A stretch of DNA of 64,000 bases, taken from contig JAVKTQ010000007.1 in the NCBI GenBank assembly GCA_031460455.1, positions 62,001 to 126,000 on the forward strand, read 5' to 3'. The notes under the pieces are model-generated. The model did not search any database, was not told where the DNA came from, and saw nothing but the letters and a program-made list of their open reading frames with translations. Position 1 is the first letter of the stretch. The number at the start of each line of letters is the position of its first letter. This document shows, in pieces, positions 8,154 through 17,023 of this stretch. A program made the position numbers and the translations under genes. This stretch comes from Sporomusaceae bacterium (GTDB taxonomy: Bacteria > Bacillota > Negativicutes > Sporomusales > UBA7701).

Positions 8154-8960
8154 ATGAAAAAATCCCTTCTGCCGATAATCGTCTTTGCCGCCATCGCCGC
8201 CCTGCTTGCCGGCGTTTTCGGTCCCGCCGTCCACACGAGCGGCAGCAAACTCAAAGTGGCCACGACATCCGGCCCCCACGCCGAGATCCTGTACGCGGCC
8301 AGCGAGATGGCGGCCAAAGACGGCCTGGAGATCGAAATACTGGAGTATGATGACAACCTCAAGCCGAACGCCCTCCTCCTCGCGGGCGACGTCGGCGCAA
8401 ACAGCTTCCAGTCGCTGCCCTACTTCGAAAGCGTAGTCGCCGACCGCCGGCTGCCGCTGGTGGCAGTGGCCAAGACGGTCGCCTTCCCCGTGGCGCTGTA
8501 CTCGAAAAAAATCGCCCATACCGCCGACCTGCCCGCCGGGGCGACGGTCGCCATCCCCAACGACCCCATCGGCGGCGGGCGGGCCTTACTGCTGCTGGCG
8601 AAAACCGGCCTTATAGCCCTGCGGCCGGGCGCCGGCCTGCAGGCGGCCACAACCGACATTGTCGCCAACCCCCGCAGGATAGGCATCATCGAGGTGGACG
8701 CCGCCGATATCGCCCGGCGGCTGCCCGAATTCGACCTCGCGGCCATGGGCAGCGCCTACGCCGTCGCCGGCGGCTTCGTCCCGGCCCGCGACGCCATCGC
8801 CAGCGAGGGAGCCGATTCGCCTTTTCCCCACATCATCGCCGTTCATGCCAAAGACAAGGATAACCCTGCGGTCAAAACGCTCATCGCCGCTTACCATTCC
8901 GACCACGTCAAGGACTACATCGGCCGGCGCTTTCAGGGTGCGGTCGTCGCCACCTGGTAA
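8154..8960 (+). CDS. Orphan MetQ/NlpA-family substrate-binding protein
   Basis: A 268-residue protein of the MetQ/NlpA family, normally the D/L-methionine-binding lipoprotein of MetNIQ ABC importers. After a hydrophobic N-terminal segment (residues 5-25) it shows the family pattern LKVATTSGPHAEILYAA, GANSFQSLPYFES and VAIPNDPIGGGRALLLL. No lipobox cysteine is present, and no metN or metI lies nearby, so attachment is probably by an uncleaved N-terminal anchor or the protein is secreted. A GGAGGG site precedes the ATG. Ligand is uncertain. Confidence 0.8.
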   Translation: MKKSLLPIIVFAAIAALLAGVFGPAVHTSGSKLKVATTSGPHAEILYAASEMAAKDGLEIEILEYDDNLKPNALLLAGDVGANSFQSLPYFESVVADRRLPLVAVAKTVAFPVALYSKKIAHTADLPAGATVAIPNDPIGGGRALLLLAKTGLIALRPGAGLQAATTDIVANPRRIGIIEVDAADIARRLPEFDLAAMGSAYAVAGGFVPARDAIASEGADSPFPHIIAVHAKDKDNPAVKTLIAAYHSDHVKDYIGRRFQGAVVATW

Positions 8961-8991
8961 AGATGTCCTGATATGTATACACAATGAGCAC

Positions 8992-9020
8992 TTGAAAAAC
9001 CGCCAGTAATGTCTTATAAT
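8992..9020 (+). promoter_or_regulatory. Strong sigma-A promoter of a very short gene
   Basis: TTGAAA and a perfect TATAAT separated by 17 bases. It points into 9021-9240, which contains only the 33-codon ORF at 9080. Confidence 0.75.
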
Positions 9021-9079
9021 AAAGACAAAGGGACGAGCAGAAAAGACAAAACTGACAACCGGGAAATGGGGTGATTCCA

Positions 9080-9181
9080 GTGAATGGTCCTGACGGAACT
9101 CCAACCCAAGCCCCTGGTCTTCCTGCCGATGACGAATCTATGGATCTGACCTGGGACCCGCAATTCAATATCGGGAACTGA
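9080..9181 (+). CDS. Very short hypothetical protein (33 aa)
   Basis: GTG-initiated ORF reading VNGPDGTPTQAPGLPADD and ending WDPQFNIGN; a GTG at 9071 in frame would give 36 residues. GGGG lies 8 bases before the 9080 start. It is acidic, proline-rich and lacks a membrane segment. It sits alone between a near-consensus promoter (8992-9020) and a terminator (9242-9275), so the transcription unit is well supported, although it could also be a small RNA. No family recognised. Confidence 0.45.
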   Translation: MNGPDGTPTQAPGLPADDESMDLTWDPQFNIGN

Positions 9182-9241
9182 CGACACGTTTGCGTTTGCC
9201 GGCAAACGGTTAGCGGTACAATTTAAATTGTACGAAAAGAA

Positions 9242-9275
9242 GGGGGAGCGCTTTAAGCGCTCCCCCACGTGTTTT
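9242..9275. terminator. Intrinsic terminator
   Basis: A near-perfect palindrome in which GGGGGAGCGCTT pairs with its complement, followed by ACGTGTTTTT on the plus strand. It ends the short gene at 9080 and probably also serves the convergent RND operon. Confidence 0.85.
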
Positions 9276-9302
9276 TACCCGCCTGTTCGTCCGTCGCCCA
9301 CC

Positions 9303-12300
9303 CTAATGCCCGGCCGTGTGTCCGCTTTCCGAAGCCGGGGCTTCCCGGTCCGGCGCCGCCACCTTGAACCAGGCCGCGTACATCGTCGGCAGGACAAGCA
9401 GGGTCAGGACAGTCGCGAAAAACAACCCGCCGGCGATTGCCACCGCCATCGGACCCCAGAAGGCGCTGGGCAGCAGCGGAACCATCCCCAGGATGGCGGC
9501 CGCGGCAGTCAGCATTATCGGCCTAAACCGCAGCACCGCCGAATCGACGATCGCTTCCCACGGCGATGCCCCGTCCTTTATATGCTGCTCGATCTGGTCG
9601 ATGAGAATTACCGAGTTGCGGATAATCATCCCGCCCAGCGCCAGGATGCCGAGCTCGGCCACGAAGCCGATGGGGCGCTGGGTCAGCAGCATCGCGATAC
9701 TTACGCCGATGATACCCAGCGGCGCGGTAAGCAGCGTCAGCAACATCAGCGAAATCCGCTGCAGTTGGAGCATCAGCAGCGTGATGATAACGATAACCAT
9801 CGCCGGCACCGGCTGCACGAGGAATCCGATCGATTCCTTGCTCCTTTGCAGCGAACCGGCGATTTCGATGCTGTAGCCCGGCGGCAGCTTCTCCCGCAGC
9901 GCGGCGAGGCTGTTAAAAGCCTTCTGGCTCGCATCGTTGCCGGTAATCCCCGGCACAACATCCGCCTGGACGGTAATCGTCGGCTTCAGGTCCCGACGCC
10001 AGATCAGCCCTTCCTCGGCCTCGAAGCTGATCCTGGCGACCTGCTCAAGCGCCACGTATTTTCCGCCGCCGATATGGACGGGGAGATTCCTGACCGCGGA
10101 AAGATCCTTCCTGTCCCGGTCTTCGAGGCGGAAAACGACGGCGATCGTTCTATCCTTCTCGCGAAACTCCGTGATCGGCGCCCCCGACAGCTGCATCTGC
10201 AGGCTCGACGCCAAGCTCTGGCTGTCCACCCCCAGCAGCCGCGCCTTATCCTGATCGACAGCCAACCGCATTACCTTGTTCTTCTCGTTCCAGTCGAAAT
10301 TAATATCCACCAGATTGGGGTCGCCCGCCAGTTTATCAGCCACCTGCCCGGCAATCCCCCTTACCTTTTCATGCTCGTAGCCGCTGACCCTCAGCATCAC
10401 CGGATAAGGGGACGGAGGACCAGTCTGAATCAGCTTCACATGGCCGCGCACGTTCGGGAAGCTGCCGTCGAGCAACTTGTCGATCTTCCCCTGCAAAGCG
10501 GCCCGCGCCTGCAGATCCTTCGCCACAATAACAAACTGGGCATAATTCGAACTCGACAGCACGGGATCGGTGGTCAGTACGAAGCGGGGCGCCCCCTGGC
10601 CGACATAGTAACTGTAGCTGTCGATCTCGGGATCGTCGGCCAGCAGCCCGGCCATCCTCGCCGCCTCAGCCTCCGTCGCCCGCAGCGACGAACCCTCCGG
10701 CAGCGTCATCTCGACGATAATCTCCGGCCGCACCGAGGGCGGAAAGAATTCCTGCCTGACGAATGTCAGCAGGAAAACCGACCCCACGAACGACGCCGCC
10801 GTCACCGCGAGAACCAGCTTGCGGTTGTGGAGGCACCAGGTCAGCACCTGCCGGAATAGCCGGTAAAACCGCGAATCGTAGATATCGTGCCCGCCTTCGC
10901 CCGCCACCTTTGCTTTAATCAGCTTATAGCCCAGCAACGGGGTAACGGTAACCGAAACAAGCCACGACAGCAGCAGCGCGATCGTAATCACCGCGAACAG
11001 GCTGCTGGTGAATTCGGCCGCGTTCCCCTTGGCGAAACCTATCGGGATAAAGCCCGCGCAGGTTATCAGCGTGCCCGTCAGCATGGGAAAAGCGGTCGCC
11101 TTGTAAGCGTAACAGGCAGCCTCAAAGCGTTCCCATCCCTGTTCCAGCTTGACCGACATCATCTCAATGGCAATGATCGCGTCGTCCACCAACAGCCCCA
11201 GGGCGATAATCAGCGCCCCCAGCGAAACCTTGTGCAGATCGATACCCGCGATCTTCATCGCCGCAAAAACCCCGGCAATGACCAGCGGGATGCACAGCGC
11301 CACCACGATCCCCGAGCGTACGCCCAGGCTGAGGAAACTGACGGCAAGCACAATAATGATTGCTTCCCGCAGCGACTTCACGAATTCGCCGATCGACTCC
11401 TCGACAACCTTGGGCTGATTAGCCACCTGAATTATCTCCAGCCCCAGCGGCAGATCCTTTTTTATCTGCGTCAGCGTTTTGCTCAGTTCCTCGCCCAGTG
11501 TAAGGATATTGCCCCCCTTATCCATCGACAGCGCGATACCGATCGCCGGCTGGCCGTTGACGAACATCTTCGGGTCGAACGGCTCCACATAGCCCCGCTC
11601 GACCCTGGCGATATCGCCGAGCCGGAAAGTACGGCCGGCCCGGATAGGCAAGTTGCGGATGCTCTCCAAATCCTCGAACAAACCGGATACGCGCAAATAA
11701 ACATTATCCGTCGCCGTCTCGATCATCCCCGAAGCCGTCATAGCGTTCTGCGCCCTGATGGTGTTTATTATCACGGATGGGTCGATGCCCAACTTGGCCA
11801 GTTTGCTATTTTCGATCTCGACATAAATTTTTTCCGTCTGGACGCCGATCAGTTCTACCTTCTTGACATTCTTCACACCCAGCAGAATGCGGCGGATCTT
11901 CTCGGCCCGGTCCCGCACCTCCTCGTACGAAAACCCGTCGGCGGTCAGCGCGTAAATACACCCGAAAACGTCATCGAAGCGGTCGTTGAAATAGACCCCC
12001 GCCACCCCCGAAGGCAGCGAGGCCTTAATATCGTTGACCTGATTGCGCACCTCCACCCAAGTGGGGCGGACATCGCTTTCCTTCAGCGACTCTTTCAGCA
12101 TAACGTAAACAACCGCCTGACCGGGACGAGAATAGCTTCTGAGATAATCCAGCCCCGGCGTGTCCTGCAGCTTCTTCTCGATCTTATCGGTGACCTGCTC
12201 CTCCACCTCGCGGGCCGTCGCCCCCGGCCAGACGGCGGACACGACCATCTGGCGGATGACAAAATCGGGGTCTTCCATCCGCCCCAGTTGGCGGTAAGAA

Positions 12301-12389
12301 AAAACACCCATGATAAATATCAGGATAATAAAATAGTACACCAACCCTTTATGGTTAATCGCCCATTCGGTCAGATTCGTATTCTTCAT
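9303..12389 (-). CDS. RND efflux transporter permease (AcrB/MdtB type)
   Basis: A 1028-residue inner-membrane RND pump. It shows the usual duplicated plan of one TM helix, a large periplasmic loop and further TM helices in each half, including GALIIALGLLVDDAIIAIEMM (TM4 with the proton-relay aspartates) and GILALGGMIIRNSVILIDQIE in the second half. Its presence suggests a diderm envelope, since RND pumps normally span to an outer-membrane channel; no TolC-like gene is adjacent. The start overlaps the adaptor stop by ATGA. Substrate is unknown. Confidence 0.93.
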   Translation of the reverse strand: MKNTNLTEWAINHKGLVYYFIILIFIMGVFSYRQLGRMEDPDFVIRQMVVSAVWPGATAREVEEQVTDKIEKKLQDTPGLDYLRSYSRPGQAVVYVMLKESLKESDVRPTWVEVRNQVNDIKASLPSGVAGVYFNDRFDDVFGCIYALTADGFSYEEVRDRAEKIRRILLGVKNVKKVELIGVQTEKIYVEIENSKLAKLGIDPSVIINTIRAQNAMTASGMIETATDNVYLRVSGLFEDLESIRNLPIRAGRTFRLGDIARVERGYVEPFDPKMFVNGQPAIGIALSMDKGGNILTLGEELSKTLTQIKKDLPLGLEIIQVANQPKVVEESIGEFVKSLREAIIIVLAVSFLSLGVRSGIVVALCIPLVIAGVFAAMKIAGIDLHKVSLGALIIALGLLVDDAIIAIEMMSVKLEQGWERFEAACYAYKATAFPMLTGTLITCAGFIPIGFAKGNAAEFTSSLFAVITIALLLSWLVSVTVTPLLGYKLIKAKVAGEGGHDIYDSRFYRLFRQVLTWCLHNRKLVLAVTAASFVGSVFLLTFVRQEFFPPSVRPEIIVEMTLPEGSSLRATEAEAARMAGLLADDPEIDSYSYYVGQGAPRFVLTTDPVLSSSNYAQFVIVAKDLQARAALQGKIDKLLDGSFPNVRGHVKLIQTGPPSPYPVMLRVSGYEHEKVRGIAGQVADKLAGDPNLVDINFDWNEKNKVMRLAVDQDKARLLGVDSQSLASSLQMQLSGAPITEFREKDRTIAVVFRLEDRDRKDLSAVRNLPVHIGGGKYVALEQVARISFEAEEGLIWRRDLKPTITVQADVVPGITGNDASQKAFNSLAALREKLPPGYSIEIAGSLQRSKESIGFLVQPVPAMVIVIITLLMLQLQRISLMLLTLLTAPLGIIGVSIAMLLTQRPIGFVAELGILALGGMIIRNSVILIDQIEQHIKDGASPWEAIVDSAVLRFRPIMLTAAAAILGMVPLLPSAFWGPMAVAIAGGLFFATVLTLLVLPTMYAAWFKVAAPDREAPASESGHTAGH

Positions 12390-13480
12390 CGACCGTCACC
12401 CGTGCGCACCTTCTGGCCCCCGCGCAACTTATGCACGCCCGCCGTGACGATCGTCTCGCCCTCCCTCAGTCCCTCCGTCACCTCGACCCTGCCGTCCCCG
12501 AACGAGCCCACCTTAATCTTCCTGAGGGCTACGGCGCCGTTATCCACCACCCACACGCCGGGGTAATCCCCGGTCTGATAAACTGCCGACAGGGGAATAT
12601 AGGCGGTCTTTCCTTTTCCCGGCCCTGTGGCCGGAGCCGCCACCGTCACCGTCGCCGTCATGCCGAGCTTTACCTCCGGCGGGCAAGCGGGCAGACTGAC
12701 CCGCACCTTATAAGTACGGGAAACCTTATCCGCCATGGGGGCCACCTCTCTCACATTGCCGACAACCGCCATCCCCGGCAGCGCCCAGAAGCTCACACTG
12801 ATCGGCCCAGCCTTGCGCAACTCCTCGCCGCGGTTCTCGGGGACATCGATCTCCACCTCCCGCTCGCCGTCTCGCACCAGGGTAACGACCGCCTGGCCGG
12901 CGCTCACCACCTGCCCCACCTCGGCATTCACGGCGGAAATAACCCCCGCCCCGTCGGCCTGCAAAACGCTATACCCCAGCTGGTTCGAGCTCTGGGCATG
13001 CTGGGCCGAAGCCTGGCGTGCGGCAGCCAGCGCCGCGTCGTATGCGCTCTGATACTGCTCGTACTGCGCGCGGCTGACCGCCTGCTGTTCATAAAGCTGC
13101 CGGTAACGTCGCAGGTTGCTCTCCGCCAGCCTCAACTGCGACTCGGCCGAATAAACCTGCGCCGAGCTCACCGCCACCGCCTGGCTGATATCCTTCGGGT
13201 CGATTTCCATCAGCGTATCGCCCGGGTTAACCGTGCTGCCGAGGTCGACGGTCCGTCTGACAATTTTCCCGCTCACCTGGAAAGCGAGCTGGCTCTCGTA
13301 CCGCCCCCTCACCTCGCCGGAATAGCTTACCGACTGCCCGGCCCCTTCCATCCTCACAACCTCAGTGCGGACGACCGGAGCCTCCTCCCTGGCCTTCTCC
13401 TTGCTCCCGCACCCCGCCAGCAAAAAGCAACCCGCAATAACCGTCACCGCGATCAGGCCCACCATCGGCTTTTTCCGCAT
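12386..13480 (-). CDS. RND periplasmic adaptor (membrane fusion protein)
   Basis: A 364-residue HlyD/AcrA-type lipoprotein: signal peptide with lipobox VIAGCFLLAGCG, a split lipoyl/barrel-sandwich domain (YSGEVRGRYESQLAFQVSGKI and QADGAGVISAVNAEVGQVVSAGQ), an alpha-helical hairpin of about residues 100-155 rich in Ala and Gln, and a C-terminal beta-barrel/membrane-proximal region. It links the RND permease encoded directly downstream with an outer-membrane channel. Confidence 0.92.
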   Translation of the reverse strand: MRKKPMVGLIAVTVIAGCFLLAGCGSKEKAREEAPVVRTEVVRMEGAGQSVSYSGEVRGRYESQLAFQVSGKIVRRTVDLGSTVNPGDTLMEIDPKDISQAVAVSSAQVYSAESQLRLAESNLRRYRQLYEQQAVSRAQYEQYQSAYDAALAAARQASAQHAQSSNQLGYSVLQADGAGVISAVNAEVGQVVSAGQAVVTLVRDGEREVEIDVPENRGEELRKAGPISVSFWALPGMAVVGNVREVAPMADKVSRTYKVRVSLPACPPEVKLGMTATVTVAAPATGPGKGKTAYIPLSAVYQTGDYPGVWVVDNGAVALRKIKVGSFGDGRVEVTEGLREGETIVTAGVHKLRGGQKVRTGDGR

Positions 13481-13543
13481 ACACTATCGCCCTCCAAATC
13501 TGAACAGCGCCCGCTTCCCGGCAATCGCACACACGCGCGCAGG

Positions 13544-14125
13544 TTATTTCCTGACAAGCGCGTTAACGACAAAATCGACCAGCACCTCGGTGCAATAACC
13601 CTGCTCCTCTTTCCCCGGCGCAAACCTGGCTGTCCGCATATAGCTGAACGACTGAAACAGCTTTAGCCCCGCGTACGCCACGACCTCCGCATCCACGTCC
13701 CTGATCCTTCCCTGCCGTTTCCCCTCCTCTATTATCCCGGCGATGATTGCGATCAGCTCGTCGTCGATAAGCCGCTGATGCTCGGAAGTTAAAAAGGTCG
13801 AAAACAGGGCGTAGTCATCCCTCAGCAGCCTTGTCAGGAAATTGTCCTCGTTAAAATACGCGATCCCCGTCCTGAGCAATTGCAGGAGGCGGTCGAGAGG
13901 ATCGGCGACTTCGCCCATCCGGGCGAAAATAACATCCCGCGCTGTCCGACATTCGCGCATAAACAGGCAGTTGAACAAGTTCTCCTTGTCCCCGAAGTGC
14001 GCGTACACCGTCTTTTTGGAAATGCGGCAATCCCGGCTGATCTCGTCCATCGTCGTCTTCTTGTAGCCGAAGCGGTCGAACCGCTCCCGCGCCTTGTCGA
14101 GGATAATTGCCTTGATATCTTCCAT
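13544..14125 (-). CDS. TetR-family regulator of the RND operon
   Basis: A 193-residue TetR protein with N-terminal helix-turn-helix DRFGYKKTTMDEISRDCRISKKTVYAHFGDKENLF and a divergent ligand-binding domain. Start at 14125 is chosen because GGGGGT lies 5 bases upstream; an in-frame TTG at 14137 overlaps that site. It is first in the operon with adaptor and pump, so it probably autoregulates and represses efflux. An 11-base palindrome ACTATTATAGT covers its -10 box and is a candidate operator. Confidence 0.9.
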   Translation of the reverse strand: MEDIKAIILDKARERFDRFGYKKTTMDEISRDCRISKKTVYAHFGDKENLFNCLFMRECRTARDVIFARMGEVADPLDRLLQLLRTGIAYFNEDNFLTRLLRDDYALFSTFLTSEHQRLIDDELIAIIAGIIEEGKRQGRIRDVDAEVVAYAGLKLFQSFSYMRTARFAPGKEEQGYCTEVLVDFVVNALVRK

Positions 14126-14182
14126 ATTTACCCCCAAAAAATTAACCGTTGCAGCTCCAATAAACTTCGCTCCTTATAAACT

Positions 14183-14211
14183 ATTATAGTATTTCAGTTT
14201 CCAAACATCAA
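14183..14211 (-). promoter_or_regulatory. Promoter of tetR-adaptor-RND operon
   Basis: On the minus strand TTGATG and perfect TATAAT are separated by 17 bases. The palindrome ACTATTATAGT overlaps the -10 box, which would suit repression by the TetR protein. Confidence 0.65.
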
Positions 14212-14257
14212 CAACATCCTTCCCCGTCGCCCCTGAGGTCGGCCGGAAAAACGAAAA

Positions 14258-14289
14258 ACCCCTTTCCGGCCGCCAGGTCGGGAAGGGGT
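14258..14289 (-). terminator. Intrinsic terminator of the second tetR gene
   Basis: On the minus strand ACCCCTTCCC pairs with GGAAAGGGGT and is followed by TTTTTCGTTTTT. Confidence 0.75.
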
Positions 14290-14298
14290 CCGCTCAAT

Positions 14299-14314
14299 TT
14301 GACTATCCGGTCAA
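14299..14314. promoter_or_regulatory. Candidate TetR operator (downstream copy)
   Basis: TTGACTATCCGGTCAA is a palindrome (TTGAC...GTCAA) closely matching the element at 15024-15042. The two lie at opposite ends of the second tetR gene. Confidence 0.45.
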
Positions 14315-14338
14315 CGCCGGCTATTTAAAAGGGCCGGG

Positions 14339-14959
14339 TTACTTCCGAGCCATACCGTACAGGAAAGTTTCCGCCACCTCGCGGGCCGATTCATCCACAT
14401 CATCCACGAACTGCTGAAATGCCAATGCCACGATCACGCTGAACAAAGCGTAGGAAGCGTGTTTGACATTGACCTCCCTGAGCAGGCCCTGGTCGATGCC
14501 TTCCTGCAACACCTTAGCCAGCAGGCCGATCGTGTGGCTGAACCCTTCCCGGTACTTGTCGCGGGTCTCCGGCTTCACATAAGACAGTCCGTCACTGCCG
14601 AAGCCGCGGATCTCGTGCATCATCACCCGCCAGAGGGCAGCGTTGTCCAAATAAAACCGCAGAAAAAGCCTGATCATCGTCTGCAGCTTCTCCAGCATAG
14701 GCTGGTCAGCATCCGCCGCCTGCTGCAGCGCCGTCTCGAACGGCTGGCTGCGCTCGCGGATAAGGGTGTAGAAAAGCTGCTCCTTATTGTTGAAGTAATT
14801 ATACACCGTACCCTTGCCGGTATCCGCCAAAGCGATGATCTCATCCACCGTCGCCCGGTGGTAACCCTTGCGGGAGAACACGGCGTAGGCGGCCTCAAGA
14901 ATTTGCTGGCGCTTGGAGCGCGAATCGTCGCCATGCTGGTCTTCGCGGTAATAGGCCAT
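14339..14959 (-). CDS. TetR/AcrR-family transcriptional regulator
   Basis: A 206-residue regulator with a clear TetR helix-turn-helix: RQQILEAAYAVFSRKGYHRATVDEIIALADTGKGTVYNYFNNKEQLF. The ATG at 14959 is preceded by GGAGG at 6 bases; longer in-frame extensions run through the promoter and are rejected. It has its own consensus promoter flanked by a palindromic operator and its own terminator. The regulated target is not obvious; it may act on the RND locus or on DUF456. Confidence 0.9.
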   Translation of the reverse strand: MAYYREDQHGDDSRSKRQQILEAAYAVFSRKGYHRATVDEIIALADTGKGTVYNYFNNKEQLFYTLIRERSQPFETALQQAADADQPMLEKLQTMIRLFLRFYLDNAALWRVMMHEIRGFGSDGLSYVKPETRDKYREGFSHTIGLLAKVLQEGIDQGLLREVNVKHASYALFSVIVALAFQQFVDDVDESAREVAETFLYGMARK

Positions 14960-14987
14960 GGTAACCTCCATGCTCTTTATATCTTTA

Positions 14988-15016
14988 ATTATAGGAGGCC
15001 CACGGAAGGCTGTCAA
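14988..15016 (-). promoter_or_regulatory. Consensus sigma-A promoter of the second tetR gene
   Basis: On the minus strand TTGACA and TATAAT are separated by exactly 17 bases, one of the best promoters in the window. Confidence 0.85.
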
Positions 15017-15023
15017 CGCAAAA

Positions 15024-15042
15024 TTGACTAATCGGTCAGTCA
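15024..15042. promoter_or_regulatory. Candidate TetR operator
   Basis: TTGACTAATCGGTCAGTCA, an imperfect palindrome just upstream of the -35 box of the tetR promoter, overlapping the last codons of the DUF456 gene. A related palindrome lies at 14299-14314. Confidence 0.5.
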
Positions 15043-15552
15043 CCATGCCAGCCGTGCGATGATCGCCGTCGCCATCCCAACAGCTACCGCCAGCTTAAAC
15101 AGCGTGCCGACCAGCAGGCCGGCAGCCGCACCCAGCGCCACCCGCGCCGCCTTCTCCCGGTCGCCCGTCTTACTGTACTCCGCGGCATAGCTCAGTCCAA
15201 ACGCCCCCGCCACCGCCCCGGCCAGTGTCCCCAGCACCGGCACCACTGCCGACCCAAGGACCGCTCCGGCCAGGCCACCCAGCAGCGCCGCTCCCATCGC
15301 CCGCCACGAGGCTTTCTGCCGTTTCGCCCCCAGCATGCCGGCCACAAACTCCACCGCCTCGCCGAGAACGAACAGGCCGCCGAGCACGAACAGAAACCCG
15401 CTGTCGAACCGGCTGAACCCCTCGAAGAAACCATAGCCCACCGCAACCAGCAGGATGACGAAATTGCCCGGCAGCGTAAAGAGCGTCAGCCCCACCCCCA
15501 GCAGCAGCACCAATATCAAAACGATATTCGCGGCGATCAAAGACAGCTCCAT
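15040..15552 (-). CDS. DUF456-family membrane protein
   Basis: A 170-residue, very hydrophobic protein with about five predicted membrane segments. It begins with a TM helix ending in GVGLTLFTLPGNFVILL, then Gly/Ala-rich helices (AALLGGLAGAVLGSAVVPVLGTLAGAVAGAFG), the pattern of DUF456. Function unknown. It starts 28 bases after purD with no terminator between, so it may be the last cistron of the purine operon. Confidence 0.8.
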   Translation of the reverse strand: MELSLIAANIVLILVLLLGVGLTLFTLPGNFVILLVAVGYGFFEGFSRFDSGFLFVLGGLFVLGEAVEFVAGMLGAKRQKASWRAMGAALLGGLAGAVLGSAVVPVLGTLAGAVAGAFGLSYAAEYSKTGDREKAARVALGAAAGLLVGTLFKLAVAVGMATAIIARLAW

Positions 15553-15580
15553 TGCGTCACCTGCCTCTATCTCCCCTTTA

Positions 15581-16858
15581 TTATTTTCTCAGTCTATCAA
15601 TCACCCTGCGGGCGATATCTCGCCGCCAATGCGCCCCCGCAAAGCTGATTCCGTCTACGGCGGCGTACGCCTTCTCGATCGCCCGCAGCACATCTCTATC
15701 CATCGCCGTCACGCCCAGCACCCGGCCGCCGTTCGTGACTACAGCGCCGCCCTTCAGAGCGGTGCCGGCGTGGAAAACCACCGCCCCCGCGTCCGTAGCA
15801 GCGTCCAGACCGCTGATGACATCCCCCTTGCCGTATTCCCCCGGATAGCCGCCGGCAGCCATAACCACACACACCGCCGCTTCGTCCCGCCAGGCCACCG
15901 CAGCCTTATCCAGCGTGCCGTCGACGCACGCCTCCAACACCGTCGGCAAGTCGCTCTCCAGCAGCGGCAGCACAACCTGGGTCTCGGGGTCGCCGAAGCG
16001 CGCATTGAACTCCACCACCTTCGGCCCCGCGTCGGTAATCATCAGGCCGGCGTACAGGCAACCGCTGTACGGGCACCCCTCGGCGCGCATCGCAGCCACC
16101 GCCGGCTGAAGGATCTCCTGCATCACCCGCGCCAGCACCGCCGGCGTAACCACCGGCGCCGGCGCGTACGCGCCCATGCCGCCGGTATTCGGTCCCCGGT
16201 CGTCGTCGAACACCCGCTTGTGATCCTGAGCAGACACCATCGGCACGACCGTCTTGCCGTCGGTGAACGCCAGCAGCGAGGCCTCCTCGCCCTGCATGAA
16301 CTCCTCGACGACCACCTGCGTCCCGGCCGTCCCGAAAACGGCGTCCGTCATTATCATATCGACCGCCGCCAGCGCTTCCGTCTCCGTCATCGCCACCACC
16401 ACACCCTTGCCGGCTGCCAGGCCGTCGGCCTTGACGACAATCGGGGCGCCCTGCTCCTTAATATACGCCTTGGCGGCAGCGGCGTCGGTAAAGACGCCGT
16501 ACCCGGCGGTAGGTATCCCGTACTTGCGCATGAGGTCTTTCGCGAACGCTTTCGAGCCCTCAATCCTGGCCGCCGCCTGCGTGGGGCCGAAAATCTTCAG
16601 GCCATGGGCGGCGAAAACGTCGACCACCCCATTGGCCAGCGGCGCCTCCGGCCCGACCACCGTCAGATCTATCTTCCTCTCCCAGGCGAACGTGACCAGG
16701 GCAGTGTTGTCGTTCACATCGACGTCGACACACTCGGCCAGACCGCCGATGCCCGGATTGCCGGGCGCGCAGTAAATCTTCTCCACCCGCGGGCTGGCCG
16801 CCAGCTTCCACGCCAGAGCGTGCTCCCGCCCGCCGCCGCCGATCACCAAAACACGCAT
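15581..16858 (-). CDS. purD: PurD, phosphoribosylamine-glycine ligase
   Basis: A 425-residue ATP-grasp enzyme that ligates glycine to phosphoribosylamine (GAR synthesis). It starts MRVLVIGGGGREHALAW and carries GSKAFAKDLM, VVKADGLAAGKGVVVA and EFNARFGDPETQVVLP (metal and ATP binding). The ATG at 16858 has GAGGTGAT 6 bases upstream. It is separated from purH by 169 bases that hold a long hairpin repeat, unlike the tight spacing elsewhere in the operon, so its expression may be set apart from the upstream genes. Confidence 0.96.
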   Translation of the reverse strand: MRVLVIGGGGREHALAWKLAASPRVEKIYCAPGNPGIGGLAECVDVDVNDNTALVTFAWERKIDLTVVGPEAPLANGVVDVFAAHGLKIFGPTQAAARIEGSKAFAKDLMRKYGIPTAGYGVFTDAAAAKAYIKEQGAPIVVKADGLAAGKGVVVAMTETEALAAVDMIMTDAVFGTAGTQVVVEEFMQGEEASLLAFTDGKTVVPMVSAQDHKRVFDDDRGPNTGGMGAYAPAPVVTPAVLARVMQEILQPAVAAMRAEGCPYSGCLYAGLMITDAGPKVVEFNARFGDPETQVVLPLLESDLPTVLEACVDGTLDKAAVAWRDEAAVCVVMAAGGYPGEYGKGDVISGLDAATDAGAVVFHAGTALKGGAVVTNGGRVLGVTAMDRDVLRAIEKAYAAVDGISFAGAHWRRDIARRVIDRLRK

Positions 16859-16903
16859 TAATATCACCTCTTATATTTGTTCAAAGGCTTATTAAATGGC
16901 TCA

Positions 16904-17023
16904 GGCCATTCAGAAAGCCCCAGATGCAAGGCGCACCGGAGACTGCCACCGGAAGCGTACACGAACGTACGCTGAGGATGGCAGCCGAGGAGCAACGCCG
17001 CAGATGGGGCTTTATCAATGGCC
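16904..17023. repeat. Long hairpin repeat, copy 1
   Basis: A 120-base imperfect palindrome between purH and purD. The outer arm GGCCATTCAGAAAGCCCC pairs with GGGGCTTTATCAATGGCC (three central mismatches). The conserved blocks CAGATGCAAGGCG and GAGGAGCAACGCCGCAGATGG follow, then an inner stem CTGCCA/TGGCAG and AGCGTAC/GTACGCT. Shares its blocks with copies at 45761, 56306 and 59855. Confidence 0.85.

Noticed and set aside
9228-12566. Two long plus-strand frames opposite the RND pump
   Set aside because: Arg/His/Gln-rich shadows of the RND gene with no start signals.
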